In this document: positions 21,803 to 30,425 of the stretch, piece after piece
Position numbering within the stretch: the first letter of the stretch is position 1
Layout: the number at the start of each line of letters is the position of its first letter
Source: a virus
Length of the DNA: 64,000 nt
Strand: one strand, 5' to 3'
Virus record (IMG/VR): IMGVR_UViG_3300042868_007692
Coordinates: 1 to 64,000 of that record
The notes under the pieces: generated by a model
What the model was told of the DNA's origin: nothing
The model's database searches: none
The model's input: the letters and a program-made list of their open reading frames with translations, nothing else
Translations under genes and position numbers: made by a program

Positions 21803-22338
21803 ATTTCAATCATATTCATTATTCTTGGAAACCCCTTCTAAGAGAATTTAATACAGATGCTTTTCTTTACTTTAAAAATGAAGTCCTTCCAAAAGAAAAA
21901 TATTACCCTGAAGCTGATAAAGTTTTCAGGGTTTTTTCTATGCCTGTGTCAGCTATTAAAATAGTAGTTATTGGCTCATGGAAACACCCTAATATCAGAG
22001 AAATAGAAAAGCAAGGCTTATTCTGGCTACCTATTTCCTTAACACAAGGTGTAGATGTGGACCACACAGAATATTGGGAGCCCTTCATTAAAAAGGTAGT
22101 GTATTTTATATCCAAGAGTAACCCTACTATTTGGATAATGCCTACAACAGAAGCACAAAGATTTACAGCTAATCTACCTGTCAAATCTATATTTAATGTG
22201 CTAAGATATGATGATAGCCTTATTAATCAGATTCCCATCAATGTAGATTACAATTATGTGTTTAAAGGTATTTATGTAAATACTGAACACATAAACATCC
22301 TCCTAAAGAGATTAGGTAGGGAAACAATTAATTGGTAA
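21799..22338 (+). CDS. Uracil-DNA glycosylase family protein lacking the catalytic motif
   Basis: The 179-residue protein matches the UNG layout. It has SWKPLLREF near the start, a VVIG strand at 56-59, GLFWLPISL, and the C-terminal signature NTEHINILLKRLGRETINW (compare HFSKTNxYLxxxGxxPIDW). The usual GQDPYHG, holding the catalytic Asp, is GSWKHPN here, and HPSPLS is missing. UNG activity is therefore doubtful. A DNA-scanning, processivity or structural role is possible, as for some viral UNG-fold proteins. Confidence 0.7.
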   Translation: MNFNHIHYSWKPLLREFNTDAFLYFKNEVLPKEKYYPEADKVFRVFSMPVSAIKIVVIGSWKHPNIREIEKQGLFWLPISLTQGVDVDHTEYWEPFIKKVVYFISKSNPTIWIMPTTEAQRFTANLPVKSIFNVLRYDDSLINQIPINVDYNYVFKGIYVNTEHINILLKRLGRETINW

Positions 22339-22357
22339 TTTAATCTAGAAAAAAATC

Positions 22358-23107
22358 ATGAGTGAAGTACAAGCTCCGGTTACTACTGAAAGAGAAGTAA
22401 CAATTTATGCCACTAGAGGTGGTAACATGAAAAAAATCATGACATCTGTTAAAACTTGGGGAGAATTACAACCCTTAGTTAGAGGAGAAGGTTTTGATTT
22501 AGGTTCATTATTAGCTGCTGAGAACATCAACAAGACAGACCTTGTTAATGATTTAGCAATATTACCTGAAGGAAACTTCAGATTATTCTTAAGACCAAAA
22601 CAAACTAAGTCTGGTGCAACTCCTGATAGAAAAGAATGTTTTGCTATTATCAAAGCTCATTTAGCTGTTTACCCTAATGATAAACAAAAGTTTATCATTG
22701 ATGGTAAAAACATGACTCAGTTATCTACTCCTGTAGTACAGGATTTAGTGGCTAAGTATTGTAAAGGTACTGATATTGCATCTGCTGTTGCTGAAGCTCC
22801 AGTTAAAGAGAAAGCTCCAAAAGCTGAAGTTGTAAAAAAAGTAGAAGATGTTGTAGAGTCTGTAAAAGAATCTAAAACTGAAAATACTCCAGCTACACCT
22901 CTTACAGATGCTGTGAGAGTTGAAGAAGCTTTAAAACTTATTGCTCCTTTATCAGGTTATGACTCTTATGCTAAAGTAGAAAAGCATTTGAATAGACTTT
23001 CTGATGAAATAGCTATTGCAAATGCTCCTGCTCCAGAAATGAAAGAAGAAACTGAAGAAGAGGCTTTAGCTAGAGAAGCTAGAGAACTGTCTGCAGGTTA
23101 CAGATAA
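22358..23107 (+). CDS. Ubiquitin-like (beta-grasp) protein, candidate modifier
   Basis: Residues 12-82 (EVTIYATRGGNMKKI... TWGELQPLV... NKTDLVNDLAILPEGNFRLFLRP) have the strand-helix-strand layout of beta-grasp ubiquitin-like proteins. They are followed by KQTKSG (81-86), a possible processing site before a distinct C-terminal region. Residues 130-190 are a charged linker, and a small helical domain follows (VEEALKLIAPLSGYDS). The gene precedes E2-like, JAB and E1-like genes, which is the strongest support for the call. A terminator follows at 23115. Confidence 0.6.
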   Translation: MSEVQAPVTTEREVTIYATRGGNMKKIMTSVKTWGELQPLVRGEGFDLGSLLAAENINKTDLVNDLAILPEGNFRLFLRPKQTKSGATPDRKECFAIIKAHLAVYPNDKQKFIIDGKNMTQLSTPVVQDLVAKYCKGTDIASAVAEAPVKEKAPKAEVVKKVEDVVESVKESKTENTPATPLTDAVRVEEALKLIAPLSGYDSYAKVEKHLNRLSDEIAIANAPAPEMKEETEEEALAREARELSAGYR

Positions 23108-23114
23108 TATTAAT

Positions 23115-23150
23115 AAAGGGCTTATGTAATGTAAGCCCTTTTAATTTTTT
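23115..23150 (+). terminator. Terminator between the Ubl and E2-like genes
   Basis: AAAGGGCTTA (23115-23124) pairs perfectly with TAAGCCCTTT (23132-23141), loop TGTAATG, then TTAATTTTTT. It would make the Ubl message more abundant than the downstream enzymes, as expected when the modifier is needed in excess. Confidence 0.8.
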
Positions 23151-23155
23151 ATATT

Positions 23156-24349
23156 ATGTATATAGATGATCATCAATTACCATTTTATGAAGAAGTAGGT
23201 CAAATACTTCATAATGCTTTATTAATGAATACTCATAAAAACAAAGAATTTTTACAGTTTTTGTTTGATAAAGGTAAACTACAATTACATGGCTACCCTA
23301 ATCCTAATCAAAAAGCTATCAATGAATTTTTTAGACTTTTAGATTTATTTGAAGCTAAATACAAAAGTTTTTATGACCTAGGTTTTCATACTAAAGATGG
23401 ATACTTACAACCTTACTTTAAAGTCTTATATCCCAAGTTTACTATTGAAAATAGTGCAGGAGAAAGCCATCAAATAAGAGATTTAATAGTAGTTCATAGA
23501 ATAGCTTATAATACAAATGAAGAAGGTCATATCTATACTAGAAAACCTTTAGGAGGCAGACTAAGTAAATTTAAACTAGAAGTAGTAGGAGGTTATCAAC
23601 AAAGTCATTTAGGTTCTCATTCAAATTGGAAAAATGACCCTTTTTATACTTCAGAATTTTGTGTAGGTGGAGATACTGATGTAAGTAGAATGATAGCTGA
23701 ATTTAAAGTAGAGATGGATTGGGACAGATATGAATTATACTTATTTTGTGTTGATTCTATGGTTACTTGGGAGTCTTTAGAAGGTGTTCCTTATACAAAA
23801 ATAAGAAATATTAAGAATGCTCTTAATAACCAGGTTACTTCTGTAGATGCATCTTATGTAAGAAGAGTTGTTGATAAAATTACAAAAAATGAAATTGCTT
23901 TAGATTTAGACTTTTACATAGAGAATGGTTTATACAGAATTAGACCTAATGAAAAAGCTAATGAGTTTATTAAAAATATAGTTTTACAAACTCTTACTTT
24001 TGAGCAATACAAAGAAATCTTAGTTAGTAGAGTACCTAATACTTTCAATGAATTTCTTCAAATGAAAGCTGAGCAAGATGCTCAACAAAACTATAAAATA
24101 AGTTATCCTACTAGATACACTATTTTTAGAGGCAAAAAAGTCTTTGCCAAAATACTTAAAGAAGACACAAGAAATGAACCTGTTGTCTCTTTAGAAAACC
24201 TTATTGTTTATCCTAATTTTTTAAAAGATGTCCTTAGTCAACTTGAGTCAAGAATCTATAGCAAAGCAGTTACCCAGAGTGGAATTAAAATCTACAATTC
24301 CCTTGGTAATGCCAATAGAAGTATTACATCAGATTCAGTATCTGTGTAA
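23156..24349 (+). CDS. E2-like (ubiquitin-conjugating-like) candidate
   Basis: In the 397-residue protein, a stretch reads GGYQQSHLGSHSNWKND (145-161), SEFCVGGDTDV (167-177, with C169) and WESLEGVPY (205-213). Bacterial E2-like proteins have a similar order: His-containing segment, catalytic Cys in a CxG context, then a conserved loop. The N- and C-terminal parts are helical and unassigned. It lies between Ubl and JAB genes and overlaps the JAB gene by 122 bases. The E2 assignment rests on this local pattern and context, not on an alignment. Confidence 0.5.
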   Translation: MYIDDHQLPFYEEVGQILHNALLMNTHKNKEFLQFLFDKGKLQLHGYPNPNQKAINEFFRLLDLFEAKYKSFYDLGFHTKDGYLQPYFKVLYPKFTIENSAGESHQIRDLIVVHRIAYNTNEEGHIYTRKPLGGRLSKFKLEVVGGYQQSHLGSHSNWKNDPFYTSEFCVGGDTDVSRMIAEFKVEMDWDRYELYLFCVDSMVTWESLEGVPYTKIRNIKNALNNQVTSVDASYVRRVVDKITKNEIALDLDFYIENGLYRIRPNEKANEFIKNIVLQTLTFEQYKEILVSRVPNTFNEFLQMKAEQDAQQNYKISYPTRYTIFRGKKVFAKILKEDTRNEPVVSLENLIVYPNFLKDVLSQLESRIYSKAVTQSGIKIYNSLGNANRSITSDSVSV

Positions 24350-25475
24350 AAATATACCAAAAGTAGAGTGGTCAGGTGCTCTATTTTATACTACAGAAGG
24401 TAGTATTGAAAAACCTGGAACATTCAAAATTACTTTAAAGACAATTCTTCCATTAGATATGGGTAGTTCAGCTTATACTGAATACAATCTTGATGAAAGA
24501 TTTATGGATTTTATTGAAGAAGATTTTGAAGAAAGATGTACTTGGAAATTAGGTCATATTCATAGTCATAATGTAATGAGTGTTTTCTTCTCAGGTACAG
24601 ATATGGCAGAGCTTAATGACAATGCTCCAGCACATAATTTTTATCTTTCTTTGATAGTAAATAACTATATGGACTTTATTGCCAAAGTTGCTTTTATTGG
24701 AGAAGCTAAAAAAGATATTAAACAGGTTCCTTATACAGCTAAGAATGCTGAAGGCCATAATTATATCATTGAAAGACAAGACTTTGAAGTTAAGACTAAA
24801 AAGTTGTTTATTTATGATTGTGACATTGATACTCCTAAGAATACAATCTTAGTGACAGATCAATTTTCTGCTCAAGTAGCTAAAATTATGGAGCCTAAAC
24901 CTGTAAAAAAAGTAGAATCTAAATGGCCTGCTACTACTACTACTACTACTACAGGAAAGGGATGGCAAAGAAAGGATAATACCAGGCAATTCAAATCACA
25001 AGAAGACAGGGAAATGGAAAGTTGGAACAAAAGCTTTCAGAAAGAAACTAAAAAACCTTTCAATAATTGGGAAGATTGGGAATTACCTATTTCTACTTTA
25101 CTGGCTGAAGATTTAGAAGAAGAAGATTTAAAAGCAATGTATATTTATAATTTTGCTAAAGAATTATTTGATTTTACAGGAGGTTCTACACAAGAAGAAA
25201 CTTTAGAAGATGTTTTAGATATGTTAGTAGAGTTTAACTTAACTCCTTCTGAATTAGCTAAATCCGTAATTACAGAGTATGCTAAAGATTTTAATAAACA
25301 TTTTCCTAAAGCTAATGCTACTGAATTTGTTCAGTATACCCATGAAACTTTAGATTTATTAGAAGATGTGAAACAACTTTATCCTGAAATTGGATTAACT
25401 ATTAGAACTATTAGTTCTATGATTACTAAATTTATAGAAAATGAGACAGACAAGAGACACAACCCAGCAGTCTAG
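24228..25475 (+). CDS. JAB/JAMM metalloprotease (deubiquitinase-like)
   Basis: The 415-residue protein carries a complete JAMM signature: E47 (VEWSG), H112-x-H114 (IHSHN), S122 and D125 (FSGTD), with canonical spacing. The domain covers about residues 25-190. A Thr-rich linker (near 230-240) leads to an acidic helical C-terminal half. The enzyme would trim the Ubl precursor or remove conjugates. The start at 24228 overlaps the E2-like gene by 122 bases; ATG at 24309 would give a shorter N-terminus and less overlap. Confidence 0.85.
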   Translation: MSLVNLSQESIAKQLPRVELKSTIPLVMPIEVLHQIQYLCKNIPKVEWSGALFYTTEGSIEKPGTFKITLKTILPLDMGSSAYTEYNLDERFMDFIEEDFEERCTWKLGHIHSHNVMSVFFSGTDMAELNDNAPAHNFYLSLIVNNYMDFIAKVAFIGEAKKDIKQVPYTAKNAEGHNYIIERQDFEVKTKKLFIYDCDIDTPKNTILVTDQFSAQVAKIMEPKPVKKVESKWPATTTTTTTGKGWQRKDNTRQFKSQEDREMESWNKSFQKETKKPFNNWEDWELPISTLLAEDLEEEDLKAMYIYNFAKELFDFTGGSTQEETLEDVLDMLVEFNLTPSELAKSVITEYAKDFNKHFPKANATEFVQYTHETLDLLEDVKQLYPEIGLTIRTISSMITKFIENETDKRHNPAV

Positions 25476-26142
25476 ATTTAAAGATGCTCCATGGTTTCCT
25501 AAAAACAATGAAGTGTGCATGGTAGGTGGAGCAGGTGGTATTGGTTCTTGGTTATGTTATTTCTTAACTAAGATTGGTTTTAGAGTTAACCTCTATGACT
25601 TTGATACTGTAGAAGACCATAATCTAGGTGGTCAATTATTTATGCAATCTGACTTAGGTCAACCTAAAGTAACAGCAGTAGCAAGAGTTGTAAACTCTTT
25701 TTGTAATACTCCTATAGCTACATTCAATGAAAGAATTGATATGAATACAATGACACATTACTTTATGTTTTCTGCTTTTGATAATATGGAAGCAAGAAAT
25801 GCATTGTTTCATGTCTGGAAAAAGTCCTGGGGCTCAGTTCCTTTAGCGGTGACTCCAATCTTCATAGATGGTAGATTAGAGATAGAGCAATTACAGATAT
25901 TTTGTGTTACTCCAGAGAATGCTGACAGGTATGAAAGAGACCATTTGTTTCATGATTCAGTAGTAGAAGAAGCACCTTGTACTATGAAACAAAGTTCTCA
26001 TACAGCAGCTATGATAGGAACTCTTATGACTTCCTATTTTACTAATCATATTGCTAACATTTATAGTGGAGAGACTATCAGAGAAGTCCCTTTCTACTAT
26101 GAATTTGTAGTTCCTATGAACTACTCAGCTTCTGAACTATGA
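25441..26142 (+). CDS. E1-like ThiF/MoeB-family adenylyltransferase
   Basis: The 233-residue protein has the nucleotide-binding loop GGAGGIGS (29-36), the YDFDTVEDHNLGGQ motif (52-65) matching D-x-VExxNLxRQ of E1 enzymes, K76 in GQPKV, and D114 in the FDNxEAR region. C180 (APCTMKQSSH) is the candidate thioester cysteine. It is minimal in length, without a second adenylation or UBA-like domain. It overlaps the JAB gene by 35 bases and the next gene by four. Activation of the Ubl encoded at 22358 is inferred. Confidence 0.85.
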   Translation: MRQTRDTTQQSRFKDAPWFPKNNEVCMVGGAGGIGSWLCYFLTKIGFRVNLYDFDTVEDHNLGGQLFMQSDLGQPKVTAVARVVNSFCNTPIATFNERIDMNTMTHYFMFSAFDNMEARNALFHVWKKSWGSVPLAVTPIFIDGRLEIEQLQIFCVTPENADRYERDHLFHDSVVEEAPCTMKQSSHTAAMIGTLMTSYFTNHIANIYSGETIREVPFYYEFVVPMNYSASEL

Positions 26143-27152
26143 GAGTAATATCCTCTACATTAGGAAGCTTAACCAATGATCCTTTTAAAATTACTGTATT
26201 AGCAGCTAATACCTACATTCCTATCTATGCTTTTCACACATATTATCAGGAAGAAGGTGTTAAATTCTATAAAAGACCTTCTTTAGAGAAAGGTACTCTT
26301 AGAAAACCTAATACTTTAAAGCACATAAAGGATGCTCTAGAAATGGCTATTGCCCCAAGAAGAATTCTTATAGGTAATAAAAATTATTACTTTATAAAAG
26401 GTGCAATGTACACTGAGGATGGGAATCCTCTTATGGTGTTAGGTATGTCTAAAGAAGCTTTTAAAAATCCTGATATTCCTAATTTCTCTGATAATTATGG
26501 AGAATCAGCTAGTCTTTTTGACTATAAAAATTTTGTTATGTTTTACTCCACATCTTTCTTTACTGAGCCTAGTCTTGCTCCTTTAAACAGAAGATTTCAA
26601 AAAGAAATATTAATGTCTTGCTATGAAAAAGGTATAGAGGTAAGAGTGATTACCTCATCAGAAATTGAAAAGAATACCTTTGCAAACATTTTTGAAATCC
26701 CTAAAGCTAACTCTGTTAGTCAATTAGAGGAGTACATGAACAAAGTACTACCAACAATTTTATACACAAAAGAAGAGGACACTTTTGTATTTGAAGAGTT
26801 GACAGTACCTGAAGTTGTTCAAAACCATGAATTATCTGTGGAAGAAGAAGCTCTACTATTTGATTCTGAAACTAGTCAGGAGTTGCCTGGAGTTAATCCT
26901 ACAACTTTTGATATTACTCTTAATACAGAAGAAGTAGTTGAATTACTTCCTATTTTTAGAGACCCTGAAATAGAAGAATTAGAAAGAGAAGCTGCAACTT
27001 GGGATTCTGCCCATACAGAACCTGCTTATGTAGCTCCTGAGTATCCTATAGTTCCAGAAGAAAGTATTATTCTAACACCTATAGGAGAAAGGGTAACTAA
27101 TGTTTCTTTTAGAACCACTAGACCAATAGAGCTTATTGATGACACAGAATAA
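26139..27152 (+). CDS. Unknown protein coupled to the E1-like gene
   Basis: The 337-residue protein starts by ATGA overlap with the E1-like stop. The N-terminal 200 residues appear globular (ITVLAANTYIPIYAF, PRRILIGNKNYYFIKG, FKNFVMFYSTSFF-like segments). The C-terminal third is highly acidic and disordered (VEEEALLFDSE, EEVVELLPIFRDPEIEELE). The coupling suggests a dedicated partner or substrate of the conjugation module. PRTRC-type operons also carry non-enzymatic partners, but I see no alignable motif. Confidence 0.6.
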   Translation: MRVISSTLGSLTNDPFKITVLAANTYIPIYAFHTYYQEEGVKFYKRPSLEKGTLRKPNTLKHIKDALEMAIAPRRILIGNKNYYFIKGAMYTEDGNPLMVLGMSKEAFKNPDIPNFSDNYGESASLFDYKNFVMFYSTSFFTEPSLAPLNRRFQKEILMSCYEKGIEVRVITSSEIEKNTFANIFEIPKANSVSQLEEYMNKVLPTILYTKEEDTFVFEELTVPEVVQNHELSVEEEALLFDSETSQELPGVNPTTFDITLNTEEVVELLPIFRDPEIEELEREAATWDSAHTEPAYVAPEYPIVPEESIILTPIGERVTNVSFRTTRPIELIDDTE

Positions 27153-27199
27153 TTCCCAAAGGTATTTAAGTTTTTTAGTTATAACCTTAAAAATCTTAT

Positions 27200-27712
27200 A
27201 TGGGATTAGGAGCCACAAACAAAAGAAAGGGTAGTACAGCAGAAAGGTATTATGCCAAATTCTTTAGAGAATTAGGCTTTGCATTCTGTGAGACTGCCAG
27301 ATTTGGAAGTAAAAAACATGACAATGCAAAGATTGATCTATTGTATATTCCTTTTAATGTGCAAATTAAAGCAGGTATCCAAAAAAATATGAATCCTGGG
27401 AAGGAATTATTTATGATGGCTACCTCTATTGTTGCAATGTTTCCCCCTGAAGATGAAGTTTCTAAAAGACCTTGTGTATTGTTTCATTACAAACAAGGTA
27501 AACCTGGAGCCAGAAGAACTCCAGATATGGAAATGGTGTATATGTCTATGATACAGTTTGATGTATTCAAAAGTAAAAGTCCTAGTTTAGAGTATTCTAT
27601 GCTTAAGGAATTTAAGTTTGATTTACAATCTGAATTTAAAAGTATTGTAGGTATGACACTTGACCATTTTAAAGAAGAAGTAATCTTAAAACAATATGTA
27701 ACATGCCAGTAA
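27200..27712 (+). CDS. PD-(D/E)XK nuclease, resolvase-like
   Basis: The 170-residue protein has KGSTAERYYAKFFRELGF (E14 candidate), RFGSKKHDNAKIDLLYIPFNVQIKAG: an acidic residue in KIDLLYIP followed by Q-I-K, the PD-(D/E)XK core as in archaeal-type Holliday junction resolvases. The remaining part is helical. It overlaps the following nuclease gene by ten bases. A role in resolving recombination or replication intermediates is inferred. Confidence 0.65.
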   Translation: MGLGATNKRKGSTAERYYAKFFRELGFAFCETARFGSKKHDNAKIDLLYIPFNVQIKAGIQKNMNPGKELFMMATSIVAMFPPEDEVSKRPCVLFHYKQGKPGARRTPDMEMVYMSMIQFDVFKSKSPSLEYSMLKEFKFDLQSEFKSIVGMTLDHFKEEVILKQYVTCQ

Positions 27713-28872
27713 TAGTAGCCACAAAAGAGGAAGTAAGAGAATACTATGAGTCAAGTGCTCTAGGTCAGTCAAAATTAAAAAAATTGTTAGGAGATTTAGG
27801 GTCTTTTAACAAAGAGGAAGATTCCTCAGCAGAACACTTTGTAATAGGCTCTGCAGTAGACTGCATTTTAACTAATTCAAGAGAAGTCTTCAATGAAGAG
27901 TATTACATTTCAGAAGTTGAAAAATTACCTTCTGAAACTGTAGTAGGTATCTTGCAATCAGTTCATAATGATTTACTGCAGGACTATGCAGAACATTTAG
28001 AAGTCATTTTAGGTCAGGGAGAGCCTGTACCTGTGACACCTTTTATAGAATTTGTAGGTGATTTAAAAGATCATGCTACTTATATTTTAGATGCTTGTGA
28101 AAGAGCAGAGTGGCAACCTAGATGGGGTGTTGATGCCAAGCTAAAAAATATCCTTGAGCCTGGAACTGAGTATTTTATGGATTTATGTAAAGCCTTTGGG
28201 AAGAGGGTTATTAGCAAATCTCAAGCTAATATCATTAATGCTATTGTAGCATCTTTAGAAAATAATCCAAGAACTGCAAGTTACTTTAATAGAGTATTCT
28301 TTGAATCATTACCAAACATAACAATTTACTATCAATTTCCTATTTACTTTGAGTACAGAGGAGTGCAATGTAAAGGATTGTTAGATATGGTTATTGTAGA
28401 AAGAGATGAAGAAGGAAAAATACTTTCTATTACAGGTATAGACTTAAAAACTATGAATGGAAATACTTATTATTTCCCTAGTAGTATTAAGGCTAGAAGA
28501 TATGATATTCAAGCTGCTTGGTATACTCTTGCTTTAAGACAACATTTTGCAGTTCCAGAAGAATCAGATGTAATTAGACCTTTCCAATTTGTAGTAGAAT
28601 CTACTTCATATCAAGGAAAGCCTTTAGTTTATACTGTTGATACTTCCCTTTTAAACATAGGAAGATTTGGTAGAAGAGCTATTTCTCTACATGATACAGA
28701 TATGTTTAATGGAGAAACTATGGCAAGTGCCATTATTCAGTATGAAATCAAAGGTTTTGAACAACTCTTAGATCTTTATATTTATCATTCAGAGAATGGT
28801 TTTAATGAAGAAAGAGAAATTCAAGAAGCAGGTTTAACTACATTATTGGTTAACTGGGATGGCATTGTCTAA
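27703..28872 (+). CDS. PD-(D/E)XK exonuclease, Cas4/RecB/lambda-exonuclease-like
   Basis: The 389-residue protein starts with a helical region containing SALGQSKLKKLL and FVIGSAVDCILT, typical of phage exonucleases. The active-site region reads GVQCKGLLDMVIVERDEEG, then ITGIDLKT (D-x-K), then RYDIQAAWYTLAL (Q motif). These are the hallmarks of the RecB/Cas4-like nuclease family. It probably resects DNA ends for recombination, beside the resolvase-like gene. Confidence 0.75.
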   Translation: MPVIVATKEEVREYYESSALGQSKLKKLLGDLGSFNKEEDSSAEHFVIGSAVDCILTNSREVFNEEYYISEVEKLPSETVVGILQSVHNDLLQDYAEHLEVILGQGEPVPVTPFIEFVGDLKDHATYILDACERAEWQPRWGVDAKLKNILEPGTEYFMDLCKAFGKRVISKSQANIINAIVASLENNPRTASYFNRVFFESLPNITIYYQFPIYFEYRGVQCKGLLDMVIVERDEEGKILSITGIDLKTMNGNTYYFPSSIKARRYDIQAAWYTLALRQHFAVPEESDVIRPFQFVVESTSYQGKPLVYTVDTSLLNIGRFGRRAISLHDTDMFNGETMASAIIQYEIKGFEQLLDLYIYHSENGFNEEREIQEAGLTTLLVNWDGIV

Positions 28873-29476
28873 TGTAGCAGAAACCGGTATGCAAATTGAG
28901 ATAGGAAAGTTATATGTTAACAGAACTGTTAAATATCTAATTCCTGCTCTTAGTTACTATGGATCCACTTTAAAGACTAAGTTAAACTTGGTCTTTAAAT
29001 TGGCTTTTGGTGTACATGATTGTCTTATAGAAGGTACTCATTTAGAAGGTCAAAAGAATATTTTTATTCTTATAGATAAACTTGTGAGACCTGATTTATA
29101 TCAAAACTTTATTGATTGGATAAAACATCAGGAATACTATGTTACAGACTATGCTTATGATTCAATTCTTGAACACAATAGTAGAAAACAGATGTTAGTA
29201 TTGGCATTTCCACCTGAATTAGCTGATGCTTATGACAAATTTTTACTGGGCAAGTATAGTCTAATGTACACTAAAAATGAAGTAGAAACTTTCTTTGGAG
29301 AGGAAAACAAAGCTATTGCAAGACATGTACTAAGAAAAACTTATCATGCTAAATTAGAATTTAAAAGACTTGTAAAAGAAGCTTTTGGAACTGTTTTAGA
29401 AGAACAAGATTTTTTAGTAGGCTCTTGGGAATATGATTTACCTCCTAATAAAGAAGAAGAATTTTTTAACACTTGA
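28859..29476 (+). CDS. Unknown 205-residue protein
   Basis: The gene overlaps the exonuclease gene by 14 bases. The protein is mixed alpha/beta (GKLYVNRTVKYLIPALSYYG, NIFILIDKLV, a helical C-terminus HAKLEFKRLVKEAFG) with no motif I recognise. Its coupling to the exonuclease suggests a recombination or DNA-processing partner. A strong terminator follows. Confidence 0.6.
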   Translation: MALSNVAETGMQIEIGKLYVNRTVKYLIPALSYYGSTLKTKLNLVFKLAFGVHDCLIEGTHLEGQKNIFILIDKLVRPDLYQNFIDWIKHQEYYVTDYAYDSILEHNSRKQMLVLAFPPELADAYDKFLLGKYSLMYTKNEVETFFGEENKAIARHVLRKTYHAKLEFKRLVKEAFGTVLEEQDFLVGSWEYDLPPNKEEEFFNT

Positions 29477-29484
29477 AAACCTTT

Positions 29485-29510
29485 GGGGAGTTAATCTCCC
29501 CTAAGTTTTC
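29485..29510 (+). terminator. Intrinsic terminator
   Basis: GGGGAG (29485-29490) pairs with CTCCCC (29496-29501) around TTAAT, followed by TAAGTTTTCATT. It closes the conjugation/nuclease transcript. Confidence 0.75.
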
Positions 29511-29529
29511 ATTAATACTTATAGAATAA

Positions 29530-29754
29530 ATGGCACACACATTAATTATTACAGCTTTTCAGCCTAACCTTAGTTTTTCTTTAAAGGGCAAGATACAAAA
29601 ATACATTTCTCCTTCTATGGTAAGTTGTGATGATGAGAATGAAAAAGCCTATTTTTTAGATGCTATAATATCTGAAATTGAAGATATTTCTTCTGAAGAT
29701 CAGATTATTATTGCTGAATTACAATCTCAAAAAGTAGAATATGTCGAATTTTAG
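29530..29754 (+). CDS. Unknown 74-residue protein
   Basis: The acidic product (MAHTLIITAFQPNLSFSLKG ... EYVEF) has an N-terminal strand and a helical acidic middle. It is the first gene after a terminator and overlaps the next by 14 bases. No motif or family is recognised. Confidence 0.55.
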   Translation: MAHTLIITAFQPNLSFSLKGKIQKYISPSMVSCDDENEKAYFLDAIISEIEDISSEDQIIIAELQSQKVEYVEF

Positions 29755-30091
29755 AACTTTAGGACCTGATGAAAAAGTTTATGTAAATTACAAAAACTAT
29801 AATCCAGCTAGAGTAGTGGCTGTTGAAAAAAGAGGAAGAAAACATTATCTACTTTTAAGATGGGAAAATTTTCCTGGATACAAAGGAAGGTATTTTGAAA
29901 AATGGGTTAGAGATACTTTTTGTGTAGAGTATAAACCTACAGGTAAGGGTACAACTTTAGCTGAGCTTAAAAGAAATGCTTTAAGTGTTTTTCCTACTTA
30001 TAGAGCTAATAGAAAAGGAAAAGTTACTTTAGCCTGGTGGCAAAAATTAATTATTAAATTACAAAATTGGTGGTATGGAATCAAAAACTAA
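29741..30091 (+). CDS. Unknown basic protein, chromo/SH3-like N-terminus
   Basis: In the 116-residue basic protein, residues 10-55 (EKVYVNYKNYNPARVVAVEKRGRKHYLLLRWENFPG) suggest a small beta barrel. The C-terminal WWQKLIIKLQNWWYGIKN is an aromatic, basic amphipathic helix that could bind membrane or nucleic acid. It overlaps the preceding gene by 14 and the following gene by 17 bases. Confidence 0.6.
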   Translation: MSNFRTLGPDEKVYVNYKNYNPARVVAVEKRGRKHYLLLRWENFPGYKGRYFEKWVRDTFCVEYKPTGKGTTLAELKRNALSVFPTYRANRKGKVTLAWWQKLIIKLQNWWYGIKN

Positions 30092-30425
30092 AGCTTTTAT
30101 AACAGAAACACAATTTGACACTGTTGTAGATACAAGATGTCAACAAATTAAAAGAACTTTATTAGTAAAAGCTAAAGAGTACAGAAGAAACAATGACCCT
30201 TTACATAATTTTAGAGTAGCTGCTAAGGTGCAAAACACTACAGAAGAAAAAGCTCTTTGGGGTTTTGCAGTTAAACATTATGTATCTTTTTTAGATATTT
30301 TAAATGATATAGAAAAAGGTTTTCTTCCTAAAGAAGAAGTTATAGATGAAAAAATAGGAGATTTAATTAACTACTTGATTCTTTGTGAAGCAAGCATAAA
30401 AGAAAAAATAACAAATGAACAATAA
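30075..30425 (+). CDS. All-alpha phage protein, possibly MazG/DUF1599-like
   Basis: The 116-residue helical protein reads IKRTLLVKAKEYRRNNDPLHNFRVAAKVQNTTEEKAL, then KHYVSFLDILNDIEKG and a terminal EKIGDLINYLILCEASI. The combination KEY.R..D...NF with a final E/D-x-x-D-L-x-x-Y-x-I helix is common in phage nucleotide-metabolism proteins of the all-alpha NTP pyrophosphatase type. That relation is suggestive only. Confidence 0.5.
   Translation: MESKTKAFITETQFDTVVDTRCQQIKRTLLVKAKEYRRNNDPLHNFRVAAKVQNTTEEKALWGFAVKHYVSFLDILNDIEKGFLPKEEVIDEKIGDLINYLILCEASIKEKITNEQ

Noticed and set aside
24930-24960. Thr-codon repeat (ACT)n in the JAB gene as a phase-variation tract
   Set aside because: The triplet repeat cannot shift the reading frame and encodes a simple linker.
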